64,000 nucleotides of DNA from Hymenobacter sp. YC55 (GCF_029433095.1 NZ_JARNTX010000003.1:434001-498000), one strand, 5' to 3'; counted from the stretch's first letter, positions 1-9,659 are shown. Notes: generated by a model not told the origin, from the letters alone. Numbers and translations are program-made.

Positions 1-117
1 CATGTCGTTGGTAGCTTTCTGCACATCAGCCGGAATCTGCGGATACTGCGCCAGAGCGGCCTGTTGCGTGGCGAGGGAGACTGCCAAACCGAGAAGAGGA
101 CGAGCGAATTTTTTCAT
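1..117 (-). CDS. Partial secreted protein, probably a PL1-type pectate lyase (N-terminus only)
   Basis: Only the first 39 codons lie in the window; the gene continues past the left edge. The start is the ATG at 117-115. The translation begins MKKFARPLL and has a hydrophobic signal peptide ending in a likely cleavage site at ALAQ. The mature start, QYPQIPADVQKA, closely matches the mature start of the complete PL1 pectate lyase at 24035-25690 (QYPKIPPEVQAKA). I infer a paralogous pectate lyase, transcribed divergently from the gene at 583. The catalytic part is not visible, so the family call rests on this N-terminal match and on the pectin context. Confidence 0.6.
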   Translation of the reverse strand, partial: MKKFARPLLGLAVSLATQQAALAQYPQIPADVQKATNDM

Positions 118-582
118 GAGCAGGGTAGGAGTTAAACCGCAGCTAAGTAACAAGACAAAAAGAGCCGCTACCTATACCATTTTTTCGACCCTGTGTAGGA
201 TGTTATCATTCGCTACGGGTGCACCCGGTTCGGGTGGACTTCCAGCCGGAATACCCTTATTCTGCGCGTTAGTTGCCGCTAGCAAGTGCCGCCGCGCATT
301 GAGCAAGCTCCATAGTTTCAATCCTATAAGCGGCAGCAGACCGCGTTTTAGCGCTCGACTACACTCCTTATGTAAGGAGAGCTTTTTGCTAAGGGTTCGG
401 CGCTCAGTTGGTGCAATTGTAGTGCGTGCGCCCAACGAAACGAGGCTTGGCAGAGGCGTTGGTGCTGCCGAGGCGCCGTGGCAATATGCTATAAGAGGCG
501 GAGAAGATGGTATAAAGCAAGCGGGGTTGGCCACTATAACTTTGACGAGGTAGAATATTGTCTTCACCCAAAAAACCTGCCG
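118..582. other. Divergent intergenic region between the partial PL1-like gene and the 926-aa glycosidase
   Basis: This 465-bp gap separates divergent genes and should hold promoters for both. It contains a 17-bp motif at 193-209 that recurs upstream of the core operon (separate entry). A short inverted repeat, CTCCTTA-TG-TAAGGAG, lies at 364-379 and is followed by a T-run near 384; it could be an operator or a weak hairpin. I see no convincing gene here: open frames crossing it lack a signal peptide and family features. Confidence 0.5.
193..209 (-). promoter_or_regulatory. Shared 17-bp motif ATGATAACATCCTACAC (copy 1)
   Basis: On the minus strand the sequence reads ATGATAACATCCTACAC and ends about 75 bp before the start of the partial PL1-like gene. 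The same motif, differing at one base, lies at 17285-17301 on the plus strand, upstream of the core SusCD operon. Two near-identical copies in the same orientation relative to two pectin genes suggest a regulator site or extended promoter element. The regulator is unknown; the AraC protein encoded at 16089-16982 is the obvious candidate. Confidence 0.4.
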
Positions 583-3363
583 ATGCGTTGGAGTTTGTGG
601 AAGTGCCTTGCAACTAGTTGGTTCCTGATTGGCTGCCTGCTGCTTTCCGCCCCCGGCGCGTCGGCCGCCCCCCCGAAGCCCGCTCAGACGCGCCTTATCG
701 TGCTGCCTAAAAAAGCCCACCCGCGCCTGCGCTACGGTGCCGAGCGGCTGCTGGCGGCCCTGCAAGCGGCCGGCTACAAGGCCAGCATCACCGAGCAAGA
801 CAAAGTTAGTGGCAAGAGCAACCAGATTGTAATCGGCCGCGCCACCGATGCGCTGCTGACCCAGGCCGCTACCACTTACCACGCCACGCCCGGCGCGGCG
901 CCCGGCAAAGAAGGCTTCACCATCACCTCGGCCGACAAAAACACTGTTCTTATTAGCGGCACCGACAATTCCGGGGTGCTCTACGGCTGCCTGGAACTGG
1001 CCGAGCAGGTGAAAGCGCTAGGCAAAATAGAAGAGAAGCTAAGCCTGAAAGAGCAACCCGAAATGGTGATGCGCGGCGCCTGCATCGGCATCCAAAAGCC
1101 GTATTACTTGCCCGGTCGCACCGTGTACGAGTACCCGTACACGCCCGAAGTGTTTCCGTGGCTCTACGATAAAGCCCTATGGGTGAAGTACCTCGACATG
1201 CTGGCCGACAACCGCATGAACTCGCTCTACCTCTGGAATGGCCACCCGTTTGCCTCATTGGTGCGCCTTAAAGACTATCCCTACGCGGTGGAAGTGGACG
1301 ATGCCACCTTCAAAAAGAATGAAGAGATGTACCGCTTCCTAACCGAGGAAGCCGATAAGCGCGGTATTTGGGTGATTCAGATGTTCTACAACATCATTGT
1401 GTCCAAGCCCTTTGCCGAGCACCACAACATCAAAACCCAGGACCGCGCCCGGCCCATCGTACCGCTCATTGCCGACTACACCCGCAAATCCATTGCCGCC
1501 TTCGTCGAGAAATACCCCAACGTGGGCCTGATGGTGGCGCTTGGCGAAGCCATGGAAGGCGTCGGGCAAGACGACGTGGACTGGTTCAACAAAACCATCA
1601 TTCCGGGCGTACTCGACGGCCTCAAAGCTTCCGGCCAAACCGAGCTACCACCCATCGTGCTGCGCGCCCACGACACCGACGCGCCCCGCGTGATCAACGC
1701 CGCGCTGCCGCTCTACAAGAACCTGTACACCGAAGCCAAATTCAACGGCGAGGCGCTGACCACCTACACCCCGCGCGGCTCCTGGGCTGAATTGCACCGC
1801 ACCTTGAGTGGCATGAATTCGGTCCACATCGAAAACGTGCACATCCTGGCCAACCTGGAGCCGTTCCGCTACGGCTCGGCCGATTTCATCCAGAAATCGG
1901 TGCAGGCCATGCACAGCATCTACGGCGCCAACGGCCTGCACCTCTACCCGCAGGCCTCGTATTGGGACTGGCCCTACACCGCCGACAAAGCCCCGGAGCG
2001 CCTGCTGCAAATCGACCGGGACTGGATGTGGTACAAGGCCTGGTCGCGCTACGCCTGGAAAGCCGACCGCCCCCGGCCAGCCGAGGTGAAGTATTGGGGC
2101 CAGGAGCTAGGCGAGCAGTTCGGCACCACCGCTGAGGCCGGCAAGCAAGTGCTGGAAGCCTACGAGCAAGCCGGCGAAATCGAGCCGAAACTGCTGCGCC
2201 GCTACGGCATCACCGACGGCAACCGCCAGACCCTGACGCTAGGCATGCTCATGGGCCAGCTCATCAACCCCAAGCGCTACGGCCTGTTTACGCTGCTCTA
2301 CGAGTCGGAGGCGCCGGAGGGCGAGATGATTATCGAGTACGCTGAGAAAGAAGCCAAAGGGCAGAAGCACATCGGCGAAACTCCACCCCAAGTGGCCGAC
2401 GAAGTGCAAGCGCACGGCAAAGCCGCCGTGGCCGCCATTGAGCGCGCCGCCCCGTCCGTTACCAAAAACCAAGCGGAGTTTGCGCGCATCAAAAACGATA
2501 TGTACTGCCAGGCCGTGCTGGCTGATTTCTACGCCGAGAAAGTGCGCGCCGCCTTGCAAGTGCTGCGCTATAAGTACAGCAAGAATGTAACCGACCTAGA
2601 AGCCGCCGTGCCCGCGTTGGAACGCAGTGTGCAGCACTGGCAGAAAATGGTGGACCTCACCAAGAATACCTACCTCTACGCCAACAGCATGCAAACTGCG
2701 CAGCGCAAAATCCCGATGCGCGGTGTGGATGCCACCTACATCACGTGGGCGGAAATGCTGCCCGTGTATCAGCGGGAGCTAACCAACCTGCGCCACAGCA
2801 TCGACTCGCTGAAAGCCGTGAAGGCGCTGCCCGCCTCGCAGAAGTCGTTGGCCTTGCGCAACGCCCCCGTTACGCTGCTCACGAAAGCGGGCACGTACTT
2901 GGTAGCGGCGGGGCAGCCAGTTTTCGCGGATACTACAACTCAGATTACGGAGCTTGCACCGGAGCTAGCCGGCTTGAAAGGCGTGCGCCTAAGTGCCGCT
3001 CAGCAGCGCAAAAACGGCACGGAACTGCGCTTCACGACCACCAAGCCGGTACAAGTGCTGGTGGGTTATTTCAGCCAGAAAAGTTCGCGCTACCTGCCCG
3101 CGCCGCAGCTTGAAATCGATGCCAGCGCCAACGACTACGGCCAGGCCGACGTCAAGATTGCCAACGGGCTGGTAGTAGCGGGTCAGCCAGCCGTTAATGT
3201 GCATGCTTATACGTTCAAAGCCGGTACGCACACCCTCAACCTCAGCCGCGGCGCCTGCCTGATTCTCGGCTTCGTGGATGCCAGCCAGCCGCTGCGCACC
3301 TACAACGCCGGCCTTGGCGGCGGGGGCGAGCAAGCCAAGGAAATAGACTGGTTATTTGAATAA
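583..3363 (+). CDS. Secreted glycoside hydrolase with GH20/GH67-like N-terminal domain and TIM barrel, family uncertain
   Basis: The protein has 926 aa. I chose the ATG at 583 because it starts a signal peptide (MRWSLWK, hydrophobic core, ASAAP); the upstream in-frame extension is basic and unlike a secretion signal. Residues about 35-150 resemble the beta/alpha domain that precedes the barrel in GH20 and alpha-glucuronidase enzymes (LPKKAHPRLRYGAERL, SGVLYGCLELAEQ). The centre is TIM-barrel-like, with NSLYLWNGHPF, MVALGEAMEG and HIENVHILANLEPF; the acidic residues in the last two are catalytic candidates. The C-terminal part is helical and then beta-rich. I cannot assign a CAZy family with confidence. 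Its place as first gene of a pectin block suggests a uronic-acid or RG-II linkage. The stop lies 28 bp before the next start. Confidence 0.65.
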   Translation: MRWSLWKCLATSWFLIGCLLLSAPGASAAPPKPAQTRLIVLPKKAHPRLRYGAERLLAALQAAGYKASITEQDKVSGKSNQIVIGRATDALLTQAATTYHATPGAAPGKEGFTITSADKNTVLISGTDNSGVLYGCLELAEQVKALGKIEEKLSLKEQPEMVMRGACIGIQKPYYLPGRTVYEYPYTPEVFPWLYDKALWVKYLDMLADNRMNSLYLWNGHPFASLVRLKDYPYAVEVDDATFKKNEEMYRFLTEEADKRGIWVIQMFYNIIVSKPFAEHHNIKTQDRARPIVPLIADYTRKSIAAFVEKYPNVGLMVALGEAMEGVGQDDVDWFNKTIIPGVLDGLKASGQTELPPIVLRAHDTDAPRVINAALPLYKNLYTEAKFNGEALTTYTPRGSWAELHRTLSGMNSVHIENVHILANLEPFRYGSADFIQKSVQAMHSIYGANGLHLYPQASYWDWPYTADKAPERLLQIDRDWMWYKAWSRYAWKADRPRPAEVKYWGQELGEQFGTTAEAGKQVLEAYEQAGEIEPKLLRRYGITDGNRQTLTLGMLMGQLINPKRYGLFTLLYESEAPEGEMIIEYAEKEAKGQKHIGETPPQVADEVQAHGKAAVAAIERAAPSVTKNQAEFARIKNDMYCQAVLADFYAEKVRAALQVLRYKYSKNVTDLEAAVPALERSVQHWQKMVDLTKNTYLYANSMQTAQRKIPMRGVDATYITWAEMLPVYQRELTNLRHSIDSLKAVKALPASQKSLALRNAPVTLLTKAGTYLVAAGQPVFADTTTQITELAPELAGLKGVRLSAAQQRKNGTELRFTTTKPVQVLVGYFSQKSSRYLPAPQLEIDASANDYGQADVKIANGLVVAGQPAVNVHAYTFKAGTHTLNLSRGACLILGFVDASQPLRTYNAGLGGGGEQAKEIDWLFE

Positions 3364-3391
3364 GAGACGCCGAAAAGCCCTAACTCCCACC

Positions 3392-4960
3392 ATGCGGTTG
3401 CAAACGAAAGCACTTCTCTTCTTCCTCGGATTTCTCAATTGGCAAGCACCTAACGCTGCCGTAGCGCAGCAGCGCCCGCCGTTTGTGCTAACCACCGACA
3501 AGCTGCGCTCCAGCGTGGCCTGGTTCAACAGCATGGACCAGGAGACGGTCGTCAACCACGTGCCCAATGCCCTAGCCGCCGACTGGCTGGCCGAGCAAGT
3601 GCCGCTGTTCGAGTGCCCCGATTCGTTGTTGCAGCAAACCTACTACTACCGCTGGTGGACTTACCGCAAGCACCTCAAGCAAACGCCCGACGGCTATGTG
3701 TTCACGGAATTCATCACCCCGATGAACCACGCGGGCAAGCACAACACCATCAGCAGCGCCTTGGGGCATCACCTCAACGAAGGCCGCTGGCTGCACGACC
3801 CGCAGTACATCGACCAGTACCTGCGGTTCTGGCTGTTCGCCGACCCCAAGCAGCCCAAGCCCAAGCTGCGCGCCTTTAGCAGTTGGTTGCAGGACGCGGT
3901 ATACAGCATGTATCTGGTCAGCCCCAACAAGGCCATGGTGCAAGAGCTGCTGCCCGTGCTACACACCGATTACCGGCAGTGGGAAAAGGAAAAAATGCTG
4001 CCCAACGGCATGTTCTGGCAGTTTGATGTGCGCGACGCCATGGAAGAATCCATCAGCGGCAGCCGCAAGGAAAAGAATGTGCGCCCCACCATCAACAGCT
4101 ACATGTACGGCAACGCCAAGGCCATGACCGCCATGGCCAAGCTAGTGAAAAACGATACGCTGCAAACCAGGTACGCGCAGAAAGCCAAGCAACTCCGCGC
4201 CGACGTGCAGCGCACCTTGTGGGACGAGAAAGGCACCTTCTTTAAAGTGCAATACGAAAAAGGGGGCCTCTGCGAAGCCCGCGAGGAGCTCGGCTACATT
4301 CCGTGGTACTTCTCGTTGCCCGCCGACAAACCCTCCTACGCCAAGCAGTGGACCCACCTCACCGACACAGCCGGCTTCCGGGCGCCGTGGGGCATCACCA
4401 CGGCCGAGCGGCGCGCCCCCGGCTTCCGCACCCACGGCTCGGGCCACGGCTGCGAGTGGGACGGCGCGGTGTGGCCCTACGCCACCACCCAAACCCTGAA
4501 GGGCCTCGCCAACCTGCTGACCGAGTACAAAAACCAGGACGGCATGAGCGCGCAGGTGTACTTTGATGAGCTGCGCAAATACGCGCAGTCGCACCAGAAA
4601 AACGGCGTGCCCTACATCGGCGAGTACCAGGACGAGAAAAACGGCGAGTGGCTAAAGGGCGACAACCCGCGCAGCAGCTACTACAACCACTCCGGTTTCG
4701 CCGACCTCATCATCACCGGGCTAGTCGGCCTCAAACCCCGCCCCGACAACGTAGTGGAGCTTTTTCCGCTGGTGCCACAAGGCAAATGGGACTACTTCTG
4801 CCTCGACCAAGTACGCTACCACGGCCGCCTGCTCACGGTGCTTTGGGACAAAACCGGCGCCAAATACAACAAAGGCCAGGGCCTGCGCATCTTCGCCGAC
4901 GGCAAGGAAATCTACCATGGCAAGGAGCTGAAAAAAGTTACCGCCAAGCTTCCAAGCTGA
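3392..4960 (+). CDS. Secreted MGH1/GH63-like (alpha/alpha)6 glycoside hydrolase
   Basis: The protein has 522 aa. The ATG at 3392 gives a signal peptide (MRLQTKALLFFLGF, cleavage near AVAQQ); an in-frame start at 3356 would overlap the previous gene and add a basic leader. The sequence has the alternating helix pattern of (alpha/alpha)6 glycosidases. Its motifs match the GH63/mannosylglycerate-hydrolase-like group: FWQFDVRDAMEESISG and, near the C-terminus, GCEWDGAVWPYATTQTLKGLANLL, which corresponds to the WxGPVWPxxT motif. A periplasmic exo-glycosidase is likely, but the substrate is unknown. It lies 28 bp after the preceding gene and is probably co-transcribed with it. Confidence 0.65.
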   Translation: MRLQTKALLFFLGFLNWQAPNAAVAQQRPPFVLTTDKLRSSVAWFNSMDQETVVNHVPNALAADWLAEQVPLFECPDSLLQQTYYYRWWTYRKHLKQTPDGYVFTEFITPMNHAGKHNTISSALGHHLNEGRWLHDPQYIDQYLRFWLFADPKQPKPKLRAFSSWLQDAVYSMYLVSPNKAMVQELLPVLHTDYRQWEKEKMLPNGMFWQFDVRDAMEESISGSRKEKNVRPTINSYMYGNAKAMTAMAKLVKNDTLQTRYAQKAKQLRADVQRTLWDEKGTFFKVQYEKGGLCEAREELGYIPWYFSLPADKPSYAKQWTHLTDTAGFRAPWGITTAERRAPGFRTHGSGHGCEWDGAVWPYATTQTLKGLANLLTEYKNQDGMSAQVYFDELRKYAQSHQKNGVPYIGEYQDEKNGEWLKGDNPRSSYYNHSGFADLIITGLVGLKPRPDNVVELFPLVPQGKWDYFCLDQVRYHGRLLTVLWDKTGAKYNKGQGLRIFADGKEIYHGKELKKVTAKLPS

Positions 4961-5075
4961 TAGTTGAGTTCTCACACGTGCCGAAACTGCAACGCCAAAG
5001 GCCACAAGTTAAGCGAGATGCATCGGCAAGTTAGCCCAACCGTTCAGGACTTCTGCCCCCTAGTAAAGATTCGAT

Positions 5076-6641
5076 ATGCAATACAACTTCCTTCGTTTCA
5101 GTGGTTTTTGCTTGCTGTTCTTGCTTTGCGCTACGGCCGCACAAGCGCAACAGTACTACAATGTGTTGAAATACGGTGCCCGCAACGACAGCACCAAGCT
5201 GGCCACGGCGGCCATCAAGAAAGCCATTGACGCGGCCGCCAAAGCGGGCGGCGGCACGGTGTACTTCCCGGCGGGCAAGTACCGAACCGGCCCGATTCAT
5301 CTTAAAAGCAACATCACTATTGACATAGGAGCCGGCGCCGTGCTTTACTTCAGCGACAATTTCGACGATTACCTGCCCATGGTAGAGTCGCGCTACGAGG
5401 GCATTGATGTCAAGACCTTTTCGCCGTTTTTCTATGCCTACAAGGCCGAGAACATCACTATCAAGGGGCGCGGCACCATTGATGGGCAAGGCAAAAAGTG
5501 GTGGGATTTCGCGGAGGGTGCCTCGCGCAAAAGTCAGGATTCGAAATGGCAGCAGGAATTCTTCCGTCTCAACGCCAACATCCTGAAACCCGACCTGCCC
5601 GGCGTGATAGAGCGAGGCTTTCTGCGGCCGCCGTTCATCCAGCCGATGTACTGCAAAAACGTGCAGATCGAAGGCATCACCATCCGCAACTCGCCGTTCT
5701 GGACGGTGAACCCCGAGTTCTGCGAAAACGTGACCATCACCGGCGTCACCATCAACAACCCGCCTTCGCCCAACACCGACGGCATCAACCCCGAGTCGTG
5801 CCGCAATGTGCACATCGCCAACTGCCACATCAGCGTCGGCGACGACTGCATCACCATCAAGTCGGGCAAGGACCGGGCGGGGCGCAAGATGAACGTGCCG
5901 GCCGAAAACTACACCATCACCAACTGCACCATGCTCTCGGGACACGGCGGCGTAGTGATTGGCAGCGAGATGTCGGGGGGCGTAAAGAAAATCACTATTT
6001 CCAACTGCATCTTCGACGGCACCGACCGTGGCATCCGCATCAAAACGGCCCGCGGTAGGGGTGGGGTGGTCGAGGATATACGGGTGGATAACGTGGTGAT
6101 GAAGAACATCCGCGAGCAAATCATCGTGCTGGACATGCAGTACGCCAACTCCCCGGCCGAGCCCGTCACGGAGCGTACGCCGCGGTTCCGCAACATTCAT
6201 TTCAGCAACATCACCGCCGAGGGCAACCAAGCGGGCCTACTCAACGGCCTCGCCGAGATGCCCATCGAAAACGTCACGTTCAGCAACATGAACATCGACG
6301 CCAAGCAGGGCTTCACGGTGAAGGAGGCGCGCAACATCGCCTTCCACAATGTGCAGGTAAACCCTGCCGCCGGCCCCGCCGTGCGCGCCGAAAACGTGCA
6401 GCAACTCTGGCTCGACGGCATCCGCAGCGCCATGCCCTCCGTCACCACTCCACTTCTAGAGCTAACCAACACCGAAGACGCCTTCGTGTACAACGCATTT
6501 CCGGCCGCCGGCACCGAAACCTTCCTCAAGCTAAAAGGCGCCAAAACCCGCAACATCGTGCTGCAAAACAACAACTTCAAGTACGTGAAAGCCCCGGTAA
6601 GCCAAGACGAATCGGTGAAGGAAAAAGTAGCGGTGAACTAG
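5076..6641 (+). CDS. GH28 polygalacturonase / exo-polygalacturonosidase family
   Basis: The protein has 521 aa and a signal peptide (MQYNFLRFSGFCLLFLLC, cleavage after AQAQ). All GH28 signature blocks are present on a right-handed beta-helix: NTDG at 233-236, GDDC at 255-258, GHGG at 289-292 and RIK at 321-323. These supply the three catalytic aspartates (D235, D256, D257), H290 and the substrate-binding RxK. The enzyme hydrolyses alpha-1,4-galacturonan or the GalA-Rha backbone by inversion. The RGIRIKT variant and beta-helix layout fit the Bacteroidota exo-acting branch, which would suit oligogalacturonides made by PL1. It follows the MGH1-like gene after 115 bp. Confidence 0.95.
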   Translation: MQYNFLRFSGFCLLFLLCATAAQAQQYYNVLKYGARNDSTKLATAAIKKAIDAAAKAGGGTVYFPAGKYRTGPIHLKSNITIDIGAGAVLYFSDNFDDYLPMVESRYEGIDVKTFSPFFYAYKAENITIKGRGTIDGQGKKWWDFAEGASRKSQDSKWQQEFFRLNANILKPDLPGVIERGFLRPPFIQPMYCKNVQIEGITIRNSPFWTVNPEFCENVTITGVTINNPPSPNTDGINPESCRNVHIANCHISVGDDCITIKSGKDRAGRKMNVPAENYTITNCTMLSGHGGVVIGSEMSGGVKKITISNCIFDGTDRGIRIKTARGRGGVVEDIRVDNVVMKNIREQIIVLDMQYANSPAEPVTERTPRFRNIHFSNITAEGNQAGLLNGLAEMPIENVTFSNMNIDAKQGFTVKEARNIAFHNVQVNPAAGPAVRAENVQQLWLDGIRSAMPSVTTPLLELTNTEDAFVYNAFPAAGTETFLKLKGAKTRNIVLQNNNFKYVKAPVSQDESVKEKVAVN

Positions 6642-6680
6642 GTATCTAGTTTCCAGAGCACAATTGAATTAAATCCACCC

Positions 6681-9506
6681 ATGCCCCACCCACGCCTTAC
6701 TGTTCTTCTTGCATTCTTGTGCTGGCTAACGGCTACCATCTGTGCGGGGCAGCAACCGTTGAGGCTCTGGTACGCGCAGCCGGCCGCAAAATGGACCGAT
6801 GCCCTGCCGATTGGCAATGGCAGGCTAGGCGGGATGGTGTTCGGCGGAGTAGAGCAGGAGCGGATTCAGTTCAACGAAACCACGCTCTGGACCGGGCGGC
6901 CGCGCAACTACAATCGCCCCGGTGCGGCGCAGTACTTGCAGCCTATCCGGCAGTTGCTGGCCGAGGGCAAGCAGGCTGAGGCAGAAGCCTTGGCCGCCGA
7001 GCATTTTATGGGCGTGCGGGACCATGAAAAAGAATACGACGCTCAAAAAACCGCGTGGCTCAAGCAGGTGCAAGCCACCACCGTAGCGGAAGCCGCGGCG
7101 TCCACTCACCCGTGGAAACCGTTGAAGCTGCCCACGCCCAACGGGTGGGAAAGTGCCGGCCTTGAAGGATTAGACGGGGCCGTGTGGTTTAAAACCACCT
7201 TCGAACTGCCCGCAGCGTGGGCAGGCAAAAACCTCACGCTCAGCCTAGGCCGCATCCGCGACGTGGACATAACCTACGTGAACGGCACGCAAGTTGGCAC
7301 CGACGAGGGTATCAGCAAGAAGCGGCGCTACCAAGTGCCCGCCGCCGTGTTGCGCCCCGGCGTGAATCAGTTGCTGGTGCAGGTGCTCAACTTCTATGAC
7401 AAGGGCGGCCTGATTGGCGTGAAGGAGCAGCAACCGGTACTGGTGGTGTACCCCGAGGGCGCCGACCCGGCCACCGGCGTGCCCTTGAATCCAGCCTGGC
7501 AGTACTGGATCCAAGACGACAAGCCCCCGTTGTTTCCGAGCTACCAAGCCTCGTATCAGCCCTTCGGCGACGTGCTGCTGGATTTCACGCAGAAGGGTGC
7601 CGCCACGGAGTACCAACGGGAGTTAAACATCAGCCAAGCCGTGGCCCGGACGCAGTACAAGCAGGCCGGAGTGACGTTCACCCGGGAGTACTTCGCTAGT
7701 GCCCCACGCAACGCCCTGGTTTGCCGGTTGACGGCCGACCAAAAAGGCCGCATCAGCCTGAGCGCTCAACTGCAAAGTCCGCACAAAAACCAGAAGGTGT
7801 ACCGCATTGACGACCACACGCTGGCCTTAGCCGTGCAAGTGCGCGACGGAGTGCTGCGCGGCGTGAGCTATCTGCGCGTAGATGCCAAGCGCGGCAAGGT
7901 AACGGTGACTGACAGTCAGATCAAGCTAGAAAACGCCGACGAAGCCACTTTCACCCTGACGGCCGCCACCAACTTCGAGAACTATCAGCAAGCCAATGCC
8001 CAACCTGAGAAACGGGTCGAGCAGACGCTACGCAACGGCAGTGGCAAGTCCTTCGCTGACCTCAAAACCGAACACATCCGCGACTATCAAGGGCTGTTCA
8101 ATGGCTTTTCCGTGGACTTGGGGCACAGCCAAAACGAAAAGCTCCCCATCGATGCTCGGATCAAGCAGTTCAGCCCTGCCGCTGACCCGGCGCTACTGGC
8201 GCTGTATATGCAGTACGGGCGCTACTTGCTGATTTCATCGTCGCGGGCGGGGGGGCAGGCGGCCAATTTGCAGGGCATCTGGAACGAGTCGTTGACGCCT
8301 TCATGGGGCAGCAAGTACACCACCAATATCAACCTGCAAATGAACTACTGGCCGGCTGAGGTGCTTGGGCTGTCGGCTTGCACGGCGCCGCTGATGCAGC
8401 TGATCGGCGAAACGGCGGCGGCCGGTAAAGTCACGGCCAAAGAGCACTACAACGCCCGCGGGTGGGTGCTGCACCACAACACCGATTTGTGGCGCGGCAC
8501 GGCGCCCATCAACGCCTCCAACCACGGGATTTGGGTGACGGGAGCGGCTTGGCTGAGCCAGCACCTTTGGGAGCATTACCAGTTCACGCACGACAAAAAG
8601 TTTCTGCGTCAGCACTACCCCTTCATGAAGGAGGCGGCCACGTTCTTTCTGGATTTCTTGGTACCCGACCCGCGCACCGGCTGGCTGATCAGCACGCCTT
8701 CCAACTCGCCCGAGCACGGCGGCCTAGTGGCCGGTCCCACCATGGACCACCAACTGATTCGGGAACTGTTCAAGAACTGCAGCGCCGCCGCGCAAGCTCT
8801 CGGCACCGATGCCGCTTTCCGGCAAACCCTTACCGAAAAAGCCAGCCAGATAGCCCCCAACCAAATCGGCAAGCACGGGCAACTGCAAGAGTGGCTGGAA
8901 GACAAAGACGACCCCACTGATACGCACCGCCACGTTTCGCACGTGTGGGGCGTGTTTCCCGGCACCGATATCACTTGGGACACCAACCCGAAGCTGATGC
9001 AAGCGGCGCAAACCTCCCTGACGCAACGCGGCGACGAAGGCACCGGCTGGAGCTTGGCTTGGAAAGTCAACCTATGGGCGCGCTTCAAGGATGGCAACCA
9101 CGCCCTGCGGATACTGGAAAAGCTGCTCTCCCCGGCCGAAAACGCCACGGGCAGCGAGCAGGGCGGCGTGTACAAAAATCTGTTTGATGCCCACCCACCC
9201 TTCCAAATCGACGGCAACTTCGGTGGCGCGGCCGGCATGGCGGAACTGCTGCTGCAAAGCCACGCCGGCTACCTCGACCTGCTGCCCGCCCTCCCCACCG
9301 CTTGGCCCGACGGCACCATCCGCGGCTTGCGTGCCCGCGGGGGCTTCGTGGTGGATATGCAGTGGCAGAAAGGCGCGTTGCAACAGCTGGAAATCAAATC
9401 AGAAGCGGGCCAAGAATGCGTGTTGCACTACGGCTTTAAGCAAGCGCGCTTCCCAACCAAAGCCGGCAAGATATACAAGTTAACTGCTGATTTGAAGTTG
9501 AAATAA
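6681..9506 (+). CDS. GH95 alpha-L-fucosidase / alpha-L-galactosidase with inserted jelly-roll domain
   Basis: The protein has 941 aa with a signal peptide (cleavage near CAGQQ). The GH95 N-terminal domain starts at LWYAQPAAKWTDALPIGNGRLGGMVFGG. The (alpha/alpha)6 core carries NLQGIWNESLTPSWGSKYTTNINLQ-type residues, TPSNSPEHGG and DTHRHVSHVWG, the usual catalytic regions of GH95. Residues about 112-285 are an insertion resembling the small beta-sandwich found in sialate O-acetylesterases (GAVWFKTTFELP, DVDITYVNGTQVG). GH95 members cleave alpha-1,2-L-fucose or alpha-L-galactose; in RG-II breakdown the L-galactosidase activity is the relevant one, which I infer from context. It lies 39 bp after GH28. 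Confidence 0.93.
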   Translation: MPHPRLTVLLAFLCWLTATICAGQQPLRLWYAQPAAKWTDALPIGNGRLGGMVFGGVEQERIQFNETTLWTGRPRNYNRPGAAQYLQPIRQLLAEGKQAEAEALAAEHFMGVRDHEKEYDAQKTAWLKQVQATTVAEAAASTHPWKPLKLPTPNGWESAGLEGLDGAVWFKTTFELPAAWAGKNLTLSLGRIRDVDITYVNGTQVGTDEGISKKRRYQVPAAVLRPGVNQLLVQVLNFYDKGGLIGVKEQQPVLVVYPEGADPATGVPLNPAWQYWIQDDKPPLFPSYQASYQPFGDVLLDFTQKGAATEYQRELNISQAVARTQYKQAGVTFTREYFASAPRNALVCRLTADQKGRISLSAQLQSPHKNQKVYRIDDHTLALAVQVRDGVLRGVSYLRVDAKRGKVTVTDSQIKLENADEATFTLTAATNFENYQQANAQPEKRVEQTLRNGSGKSFADLKTEHIRDYQGLFNGFSVDLGHSQNEKLPIDARIKQFSPAADPALLALYMQYGRYLLISSSRAGGQAANLQGIWNESLTPSWGSKYTTNINLQMNYWPAEVLGLSACTAPLMQLIGETAAAGKVTAKEHYNARGWVLHHNTDLWRGTAPINASNHGIWVTGAAWLSQHLWEHYQFTHDKKFLRQHYPFMKEAATFFLDFLVPDPRTGWLISTPSNSPEHGGLVAGPTMDHQLIRELFKNCSAAAQALGTDAAFRQTLTEKASQIAPNQIGKHGQLQEWLEDKDDPTDTHRHVSHVWGVFPGTDITWDTNPKLMQAAQTSLTQRGDEGTGWSLAWKVNLWARFKDGNHALRILEKLLSPAENATGSEQGGVYKNLFDAHPPFQIDGNFGGAAGMAELLLQSHAGYLDLLPALPTAWPDGTIRGLRARGGFVVDMQWQKGALQQLEIKSEAGQECVLHYGFKQARFPTKAGKIYKLTADLKLK

Positions 9507-9633
9507 GATGCTAGTAGCTGGTTCATCAGCTGAATTTCGCGCATCAAGCGGCGTGCGTTAAGGGTGATTATCCCATGCTACAACGATGACTAGTACTAGC
9601 TTCTAATTCTAGTTAACCACCCCGGCCTCCGGC

Positions 9634-9659
9634 CACCCCTGCTTGAAAAAGGAGGGGTG
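9634..9659. terminator. Hairpin between GH95 and GH2-malectin genes
   Basis: CACCCCT-G-CTT at 9634-9643 pairs with AAG-G-AGGGGTG ending at 9659, with one internal mismatch and a GAAA-type loop. It is preceded by a GC-rich GGCCTCCGGCC stretch. There is no long T-run after it, so it may attenuate transcription, be a repeat unit, or protect mRNA ends rather than terminate strongly. Confidence 0.4.

Noticed and set aside
2..553. Plus-strand open frame across the left edge and intergenic region
   Set aside because: It runs antisense to the signal peptide of the partial PL1-like gene and then through non-coding sequence, with no family resemblance.
5031..6230. Minus-strand open frame of about 400 codons opposite GH28
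   Set aside because: It is antisense to an unambiguous polygalacturonase and has repetitive, non-protein-like composition.
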